DNA of 64,000 nt from assembly GCA_013396655.1 (NCBI GenBank), contig WBMV01003161.1:1672059-1736058 (forward strand). The letters are read 5' to 3'. Below are positions 60,801 to 64,000 of the stretch, one piece after another. The notes beneath the pieces were generated by a model. The model was not told the DNA's origin. It saw only the letters and a program-made list of their open reading frames with translations, and made no database searches. The stretch comes from Campylorhamphus procurvoides (Eukaryota; Chordata; Aves; Passeriformes; Dendrocolaptidae). Position 1 is the first letter of the stretch. Each line of letters starts with the position of its first letter. A program made the translations under genes and the position numbers.

Positions 60801-62435
60801 AGTATTGGGAAGAATAAGTACAGCAATGACTCACATAGGTTATAGGGCTGGGCTGAACACAGTGAATCAAGGTTTTTTTGTTCTGAAAAGGAGCTATTTG
60901 AGTTCAAAAGTAGCATTGGAAAAGGCCTTTTAGAATGGGATCCAAAAAGCCATGCCAGCTTAGAAGGTTTTCCCATTTTCATGCTTCCCTGTCCAAAGGC
61001 ACACAGTTCAAACTGAGGCAGCAATGCATTTCAAAAAGCCAATACCATTTCCCTCATTAGCCTGAAAACCCTGAGGAGATCACGTCTTCTATTTTTAGCA
61101 TTAAACTAGAAAGTCTAAAGCACTTTTTGCATGTCCAGTCTAATGTTTGCTAATTCATCTCTGTACGAATCTCCATCCATTTGCACCCAAATTCCGATTG
61201 TATCAAAGGAGGTTTCCTTACTTTACTGGCTCCCATGACTCCCGCTCAAAGCCCCTGTGAATTGACTGTGCAATTGAGGACTCCATCAGATCGACATATC
61301 TAACAACAAGTGGAGCAAACAGGTCTTGGAGGTGTTTGTGGAATTTTCCATTGCACAAATTATCTAGAATAGATAAATAAAAGTATAGTAAGACACTACT
61401 GTTACTAAAACCTCTGTAACAAACCACAGCATGGCACTTCATTACACAATGAATTGTCAGCGAACAGGAAAACTTCAAGAACATAACAGGAGCTGGCATC
61501 AGGCACCAGTGTTCACGACACAGACAGCAGGAATGGCTTCTTACTCCAAACAAATAAACAGACAATGAATCTTCTTTTCCATTAATATCAAGCTTACAAA
61601 TACATTATTACTTCCTGCAAATAAAACAGGTGTAAGAAATACAGCATGGCAAACATCACGGTTTTAGCAAGTGGGAAAATTATTTCTATACTCACTACCA
61701 TGATGCTGAAACTTGCTCTTAGAGGATGAGTCCCTGGCTTTTTTCACGTGGTCTTAAAAAACTAACTGGGGCCTGGTCTGGGCTGAAGGCAGTGCCACTT
61801 CTGCACCAGCTACCTCACATGGGTTTTGAAGGTGTGGGCCCACGTGCTTTGAAGAGGAGTCTTCTACTGCTTCCATTTACTTTAATATTTTCCTCCCTTC
61901 AGTAAAATCTTAAAGCAGGGACTGGTTTACTTCATGCTAAATAAATGCAGTACACACATATAAAACGATACACACATTTAATGACAGTGAGATAGAGGAC
62001 CTAATTCCCTGCTTATCAGGCAGCCATTACCAAGAGACTTGAGAAGAAGAAGCAAAATAGAAATTCAGCTTCTCACCTTCCACTGAGGCATTTGATTTAA
62101 GGGATGTCTGTGTGCTTTTTTTCTAGTGGCAACGAGACAAAATCAAGCTGATGCTAAAAGAGTATGTACTGTAAATCTCTACCCATCTCAGTTCTCTGTG
62201 CAGTATGGAGAGTCTGAAAGTGTTATCAGTAACCTGAGCCGCCCACTGAAAAGGAAATGATCAAAATACAATACATACAGTCACTACGGAGGGAATCATT
62301 TAGGAGCTGAAAGAGCGGAAAGCTGTCCCAGGTGTCTGGGGGTTGCACCTCTAACGCAGCATCCATATCCACTGCAAACAGTGACAGGAAGGTCTCCGCA
62401 TGCTCAACCATTAGGTCTGACCACCAAGCAAAGGC
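12632..62435 (-). CDS. CADPS: CADPS (CAPS1) C-terminal coding region, 11 exons, 5' part outside the window
   Basis: Calcium-dependent activator protein for secretion 1 is a cytosolic and peripheral-membrane factor that primes dense-core (and some synaptic) vesicles for Ca2+-triggered fusion. The full protein has C2, PH, MUN/MHD and C-terminal vesicle-binding regions. Only the MUN region onward is here. Eleven minus-strand exons (157, 142, 147, 156, 148, 75, 84, 33, 108, 105 and 180 nt) have AG/GT borders and phases that join without a break. They sum to 1335 nt, 444 residues plus stop. Diagnostic stretches are [60 protein letters not shown] and the acidic end [15 protein letters not shown]2 is expected to end differently and to lack the NLP-rich exon, so CADPS is favoured. 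No frameshift or premature stop is seen. The earlier exons (N-terminus, C2, PH) must lie beyond position 64000. Confidence 0.95.
12812..14580 (-). other. CADPS intron J-K
   Basis: A 1.77-kb intron with gt/ag ends. AT-rich, with the short CA repeat near 13990. No exon candidate keeps an open frame. Confidence 0.9.
13987..14014. repeat. Short CA/TA repeat
   Basis: cacacacacacatatacata followed by tacacgtg in the intron between exons J and K. Short and interrupted. Confidence 0.75.
14581..14685 (-). CDS. CADPS: CADPS exon J (105 nt)
   Basis: Acceptor cctgtctctcttgcag, donor GTAAAG|gtaatc. The exon is 105 nt, 35 codons, phase 0 to phase 0. It encodes [18 protein letters not shown] and [17 protein letters not shown], part of the C-terminal region associated with dense-core vesicle binding. 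It is separated from exon I by an 18.5-kb intron, the largest in the window. Confidence 0.96.
17270..17580. promoter_or_regulatory. Candidate conserved intronic element (POU/octamer-like)
   Basis: AT-rich unique DNA with gcatattcataaa, cataaattaaatg and atttgcatatgattatatta, the latter containing an octamer-like ATTTGCAT. Composition and motif density suggest an enhancer. Conservation cannot be tested here. Confidence 0.3.
21720..21920. promoter_or_regulatory. Candidate conserved intronic element
   Basis: Low-repeat AT-rich DNA with cattgatcag, acaattaatgct, agaaattaaacac and attgaataagc motifs, unlike the GC-rich DNA before it. Enhancer-like by motif content only. Confidence 0.28.
22205..22256. 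repeat. A-rich/purine low-complexity tract
   Basis: About 50 nt of A with occasional G on the plus strand, after a gagggagggagagagac purine stretch. No retroposed body is recognisable upstream, so I call it simple low-complexity sequence. Confidence 0.8.
22290..22720. promoter_or_regulatory. Candidate conserved intronic element
   Basis: Contains ttttaattaaatttaaggg, gcattaacgcttgttgataa, tatattgattgtcaattgc and tcattaagtgcataatagc. The spacing of homeodomain- and TALE-like cores without simple repeats resembles deeply conserved enhancers. Inference only. Confidence 0.33.
25980..26480. promoter_or_regulatory. GC-rich intronic patch, possible cryptic promoter or enhancer
   Basis: Local GC and CpG enrichment inside intron I-J, with gcaattgtgtggg and acaatttgtcattgtccgcg near 26152-26245. 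Open frames on both strands follow from composition. An internal promoter or antisense transcript start is possible but unsupported by a clear exon. Confidence 0.3.
31381..31434. repeat. 12-bp minisatellite, about 4.5 copies
   Basis: Tandem units of gaatgg-S-aacag type (gaatggggatgg, caacaggaatgg, gaacatgaatgg, gaacaggaatgg, caacag). The array lies inside intron I-J. It is not in a recognised exon. Confidence 0.85.
31850..32160. promoter_or_regulatory. Candidate conserved intronic element
   Basis: Unique sequence with cagatggaagcgacag, ggtgatttgcgtctgg, cggagcgagcacgcc and an AT-rich second half (tgactctaattcatgcc, ataatgtgataaaac). Enhancer-like composition in the distal part of intron I-J. 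No frame fits an exon. Confidence 0.28.
33225..33332 (-). CDS. CADPS: CADPS exon I (108 nt)
   Basis: Acceptor tctcttctccatgcag, donor TTTGAT|gtaagt. The exon is 108 nt, 36 codons, phase 0 to phase 0. It encodes [18 protein letters not shown], then [18 protein letters not shown]. The first codon AAG directly follows CAG, giving a tandem CAGAAG acceptor that could remove only the Lys. Confidence 0.96.
33333..36320 (-). other. CADPS intron H-I
   Basis: A 3.0-kb intron. It contains a 24-nt exon-like segment at 34279-34302 with good splice borders but an in-frame TGA, and a donor-like CATCAG|gtaagg near 33464 lacking an in-phase exon. Otherwise AT-rich unique DNA. Confidence 0.85.
36321..36353 (-). 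CDS. CADPS: CADPS exon H (33-nt microexon)
   Basis: Acceptor ttccttctacag, donor GTACCC|gtaagc. The exon is 33 nt, 11 codons [11 protein letters not shown], phase 0 to phase 0. It is an unusually short constitutive exon, 5.0 kb from exon G and 3.0 kb from exon I. The peptide is part of the conserved CADPS reading and fits both neighbours. Confidence 0.93.
36924..37036 (+). mobile_element. CR1 LINE 3'-end fragment
   Basis: Sense-orientation CR1 tail motifs appear in order: caggttggatggggcttgaa, ctgttctagtgaaaggtgtc, ttgctcatggcaggagtgtt, and cccacccaaaccattctgtg. The copy is short, old and 5'-truncated. It lies in CADPS intron G-H, opposite to the gene. Confidence 0.85.
37670..37860. promoter_or_regulatory. 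Candidate conserved intronic element
   Basis: Contains ggtgcataattaagcacaat and gaggcgatacaaaagacc, then ctggtggtaattgccgaggt. Non-repetitive and motif-rich in TAATTA/TAATTG. Regulatory role inferred from motifs only. Confidence 0.3.
41275..41330 (-). mobile_element. Possible very degraded CR1 tail
   Basis: The stretch ccacagaatggcagaattgc followed by tagttcatctagtcc resembles the antisense CR1 terminus. It is too short and diverged for confidence. Confidence 0.28.
41383..41466 (-). CDS. CADPS: CADPS exon G (84 nt)
   Basis: Acceptor ttttgtctttgtag, donor TTTACT|gtaagt. The exon is 84 nt, 28 codons, phase 0 to phase 0. It encodes [18 protein letters not shown] followed by [10 protein letters not shown]. 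Confidence 0.95.
41467..42533 (-). other. CADPS intron F-G
   Basis: A 1.07-kb intron between two phase-0 exons. A 147-residue minus frame overlaps it but has no matching splice borders and no recognisable domain. Confidence 0.9.
42534..42608 (-). CDS. CADPS: CADPS exon F (75 nt)
   Basis: Acceptor atttttctttag, donor GCAAAG|gtaacc. The exon is 75 nt, exactly 25 codons, phase 0 to phase 0. It encodes [18 protein letters not shown] followed by ITLLVAK, an amphipathic helical stretch of the MUN region. Confidence 0.95.
42609..48230 (-). other. CADPS intron E-F
   Basis: A 5.6-kb intron containing the strong 15-nt microexon candidate at 43923-43937. The rest is unique DNA with no other convincing exon. 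Confidence 0.88.
43923..43937 (-). CDS. CADPS: CADPS candidate 15-nt microexon (FAKEW)
   Basis: Inside intron E-F, a long pyrimidine tract (about 43940-43995, essentially AG-free) runs into tgaaaag. Then come 15 nt encoding Phe-Ala-Lys-Glu-Trp and a near-consensus donor TGG|gtaagtg. Exon E ends and exon F starts in phase 0, so inclusion gives MEMGQE-FAKEW-HQYHSK without a frame change. A five-residue insert at this position agrees with my recollection of a mammalian CADPS isoform, which I could not check. The extended tract and strong donor are typical of neuronal microexons. Confidence 0.72.
48231..48378 (-). CDS. CADPS: CADPS exon E
   Basis: Acceptor ctactttccttcacag, donor CAAGAG|gtaaaa. 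The exon is 148 nt. One base completes Arg, followed by 49 codons from [18 protein letters not shown] to CSMEMGQE. It ends in phase 0. The flanking intron toward exon F contains a strong 15-nt microexon candidate (43923-43937). Confidence 0.96.
48432..48472. repeat. AAT/ACT trinucleotide microsatellite
   Basis: About six AAT units, then ACT units, then AAT units again. It lies in the CADPS intron only about 55 nt upstream of exon E (intron side of its acceptor), so length changes would fall close to the branch-point zone. Confidence 0.9.
49156..49200 (-). CDS. CADPS: CADPS candidate 45-nt cassette exon
   Basis: Inside intron D-E, acceptor ttctgtgttaggttag is followed by 45 nt and donor AAGG|gtaaga. 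Exon D ends in phase 2 and exon E supplies one base. Inclusion therefore gives [24 protein letters not shown], fully open and in frame. The insert is hydrophobic at its start and basic at its end. I do not recognise it with certainty from other species. A chance in-phase open pseudoexon is possible, because I examined dozens of donor-like sites. Confidence 0.48.
49440..49820. promoter_or_regulatory. Candidate conserved intronic element
   Basis: Non-repetitive block with aatacaaccgagtgcgg, aggtgatataaataggg, aactgatttaattaccagtg and aatcttgataattactg. It lies 240 nt upstream (gene sense) of the 45-nt cassette candidate, so it could be an enhancer or a splicing-control element. Confidence 0.3.
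51213..51368 (-). CDS. CADPS: CADPS exon D
   Basis: Acceptor ttttgccctgccag, donor AAAAG|gtgtgt. The exon is 156 nt, phase 2 in and phase 2 out. It encodes [19 protein letters not shown], then the highly conserved [19 protein letters not shown], and ends DMIESCVKR across the junction. The first base C makes Asn (AAC) after exon B or Asp (GAC) after exon C, so both splice forms read through. Confidence 0.96.
51369..54474 (-). other. CADPS intron C-D
   Basis: A 3.1-kb intron. The only notable feature is a pyrimidine tract on the plus strand (about 52249-52302), the wrong strand for CADPS splicing. Nothing else recognised. Confidence 0.88.
54475..54621 (-). CDS. CADPS: CADPS exon C, NLP-repeat cassette exon (147 nt)
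   Basis: Acceptor tctgtttcttccacag, donor GA|gtgtgt. The exon is 147 nt, phase 2 on both sides, so it can be included or skipped in frame. It encodes 49 residues beginning [18 protein letters not shown] and ending SWMAAIYDS. Three consecutive 15-nt units (54608-54594, 54593-54579, 54578-54564) encode [10 protein letters not shown] and NLPKV, so the segment is a small coding minisatellite of hydrophobic/proline character. It is a known alternative segment of mammalian CADPS. The donor lacks the usual A at +3 and G at +5, consistent with regulated use. Confidence 0.93.
58153..58192. repeat. CA dinucleotide microsatellite (interrupted)
   Basis: Interrupted CA repeats with GA substitutions in intron B-C. 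A polymorphic marker candidate with no other role visible. Confidence 0.9.
59054..59104 (-). CDS. CADPS: CADPS candidate 51-nt cassette exon
   Basis: Inside intron B-C, acceptor cttttgcctcctgggcag, then 51 nt, then the weak donor CTCAG|gttaga. Phase 2 on both sides matches exons B, C and D. Inclusion gives [27 protein letters not shown] before exon C, or S-NGSGT if exon C is skipped. A proline patch followed by a helix-like RELAEKL looks protein-like. Support is sequence only, and the donor is suboptimal. Confidence 0.45.
60300..60400 (-). mobile_element. Possible degraded CR1 fragment
   Basis: The motifs tagagaatcacaaaa, gtctctccagaggtcacttg and ggtctgaggcactgcc resemble the antisense 3' end of CR1, with many mismatches. 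The bounds are approximate and the assignment is tentative. Confidence 0.35.
61222..61363 (-). CDS. CADPS: CADPS exon B, MUN/MHD region
   Basis: Acceptor tttatctattctag, donor AA|gtaagg. The exon is 142 nt and encodes (Y)[17 protein letters not shown] through [14 protein letters not shown]. It ends two bases into a codon (AA), so the next exon's first base gives Lys if G or A, or Asn if C. This is the hinge where mammalian CADPS transcripts either include or skip the NLP-rich exon. Both choices keep the frame here. Confidence 0.95.
61364..62278 (-). other. CADPS intron A-B
   Basis: A 0.9-kb intron with gtatgt donor and ag acceptor. No repeats or extra exons recognised. Confidence 0.92.
62279..62435 (-). 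CDS. CADPS: CADPS exon A (first exon in window), MUN/MHD region
   Basis: Acceptor ttctaccaactctgaag precedes GCC, and donor gtatgt follows the last T at 62279. The exon is 157 nt, starts in phase 0 and leaves one base (T) for a Tyr codon completed by the next exon. It encodes [16 protein letters not shown] and continues to LLNDSLRSD. The WW..L..EHAE..L pattern is typical of the Munc13-homology segment of CAPS proteins, which binds syntaxin/SNAREs. No further coding exon is recognisable between here and 64000. Confidence 0.93.
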
Positions 62436-64000
62436 CTTCAGAGTTGGTAGAAAAAGATAATAAAGAAGTGTATTAGTTCTAATAAAGCACAGAGAAAGAT
62501 GTTAGGCCACACATCTCCAAAAGAAAAAGAAAAGTGCATCCCATGGAAACTACCTTTATTGTAAAGAGAACAGTGCTTTGGAGCGCTAGCCTGCACGGGC
62601 AGTGCTAATCACAGCATTAGGCACTGCTGTTCTAATACAAAGGTTTCTTGCAGAGGATCTCGTCAGAGCTCCACCAAAAAGGCATGCAGCTATAACGTGG
62701 CAGAGAAGGTTTCATCTGTTCAATTTACAATAAATGATTTAATTCATCTTTAATGATGCTAATTATCAAAAAAAAAACCCTAATTCTTATTCTAAAGTAG
62801 AGAAATTTGGGAGTTTCTTCACTGTGTTTGTGAGTTTTCTGCTGTGTTTTTCAACAGTTTAAATTTTACTTGGATTCTCTACTTCTATTTGTCTTGAAAA
62901 ACAAAAAGCCTGAGACATTAAAATCTGTCCTAAATCACGCACACTCTCCTTTAAAGATATTTCAAACATCACCAGCACTGTTAATTATTGAAAATTATTA
63001 CAGCACTGTTCATTTTACATGGCTAGCTATACACACCCATAGAAACACACTACCACCTTCATGATGCTACTGATTAGGAACTCATTACAAAGCTCTACTA
63101 TCAGCATGCCAAGGTGAAAAAAAAAAAACCCAAACAAAACATATCTAAGGCAAGCCTATATTTTCACAGAGGCAGGAAAAAAATGCCTAAACTTGAAAGC
63201 CAAAAAATATCAGTGAAGTAACTCATTCTCATGCACATGGGTCCTTAAGATTGGCTGTGCGGGCTCTCTGAGCTGACATTCACATCATACATGGCTCAGA
63301 TGTGAATGCTGCGGACGCATGCATGCGTGTTCAGTAGTCACTTCTGGCTGGGAACATGCAATATGAGAAGTGCTGTAGATAGGACCATGTGCTGTCATTT
63401 TGAAGGGATGGGAAATTACTCAGTTCCTTTAAGGATCTAAGGAGCAGCTTTGTGGCACTTTGCAAGAAAAAAAACCTTCTAGCATAGGCACAAGAGTGGA
63501 GATGAAACGAAAGAGATTGGGAATAGAGGAATCGGTTCGATGAGGACTTGCCAGTCAGTGAGATTGTAGCAGACATGAATAAGCAGGATGGGCTTGCACT
63601 CTCTCAGGGTTCAGTTTTGATTCACTGATGAAGAACTGCACTGGTGTGCACAGCACAGCTCCAGCTGTTGATTCACTTGGCCATGGGGTGGGAGCAGTAC
63701 CCCCAAGCCAGGTTACTGCCATGGACCCCTTTATTCTTCCTGTTTTGTCCTGATTTCTCAGCTCCGCTGATACTGGCAGGGGGTCTTTAGGGCTATTTCC
63801 ACTCCTTTCCAATCCCAAAATACAAAGCAGAGTGACATCGCCCTGCCATTATTCCATAAGTTGATATAAATTGATGTGAAGGCATGGATAGGTTGAGCAT
63901 TTCACTTGGCATTCTGCACCCAGAGTACACCCAAGATGTCAAATAACCAAAACAACCACCTAAACTCCAAACTAATCTCAGTACTGAGCCTGCCCTGTTG
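62436..64000 (-). other. CADPS intron upstream of exon A (partial)
   Basis: Sequence upstream of exon A runs to the window edge without a recognisable coding exon. Two short minus frames (63331-63576, 63555-63818) lack matching splice borders or family similarity. Confidence 0.75.

Larger units (their letters stand above)
54622..61221 (-). other. CADPS intron B-C
   Basis: A 6.6-kb intron containing the 51-nt cassette candidate (59054-59104), the CA microsatellite (58153-58192) and a possible CR1 relic (60300-60400). An exon-like frame at 59540-59690 has splice borders of the wrong phase. Confidence 0.88.

Noticed and set aside
12632..62435. CADPS2 as an alternative identity
   Set aside because: The DEEDEEDD end, the NLP-repeat exon and CADPS-type residues through exons B-J favour CADPS. 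CADPS2 would be expected to differ at the C-terminus.
1..64000. Search for CRISPR arrays, tRNA/rRNA genes, viral genes or bacterial-type defence systems
   Set aside because: None seen. The window is ordinary vertebrate nuclear DNA with a single multi-exon gene and sparse CR1 relics.

Overview
This is a vertebrate, almost certainly avian, nuclear genomic window. It is dominated by one large neuronal gene on the minus strand. Eleven exons, all confirmed by splice sites and phase, encode the last 444 residues of CADPS (CAPS1, calcium-dependent activator protein for secretion 1), from the Munc13-homology (MUN) region to a stop codon at 12632-12634. The protein matches CADPS rather than CADPS2 because the C-terminus ends in an acidic [10 protein letters not shown] run and because the NLP-rich alternative exon is present. 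Degenerate CR1 LINE fragments, the typical interspersed repeat of birds and reptiles, support a sauropsid host.

Layout. Positions 1-1000 hold a nearly identical 490-bp direct duplication split by a single N. Each copy carries a strong minus-strand splice donor. Positions 1000-4260 are a regulatory-looking region: a CpG-rich block at about 2160-4120, interrupted and flanked by AT-rich islands dense in TAATTA-type homeodomain sites. In mammals the gene just downstream of CADPS, on the same strand, is FEZF2. I therefore infer that 1-4260 is the 5' end and promoter region of FEZF2. No FEZF2 coding sequence is visible. Positions 4260-11450 are intergenic with one CR1 remnant. Positions about 11550-12631 are the CADPS 3' UTR, and 12632-64000 is CADPS exons and introns. 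The largest intron, 14686-33224, is 18.5 kb.

How it works together. CADPS primes dense-core vesicles for Ca2+-triggered exocytosis. The window encodes the second half of its MUN/SNARE-interacting region and the C-terminal vesicle-association region. Reading splice sites by hand, I found three further in-phase cassette candidates beyond the 11 exons: a 15-nt microexon (43923-43937), a 45-nt exon (49156-49200) and a 51-nt exon (59054-59104). With the 147-nt NLP-repeat exon, they would let this C-terminal region be remodelled without changing frame.

There are no bacterial-type systems, CRISPR arrays, tRNAs, rRNAs or viral genes. Most open frames outside the exons are chance frames in GC-rich intron or intergenic DNA.
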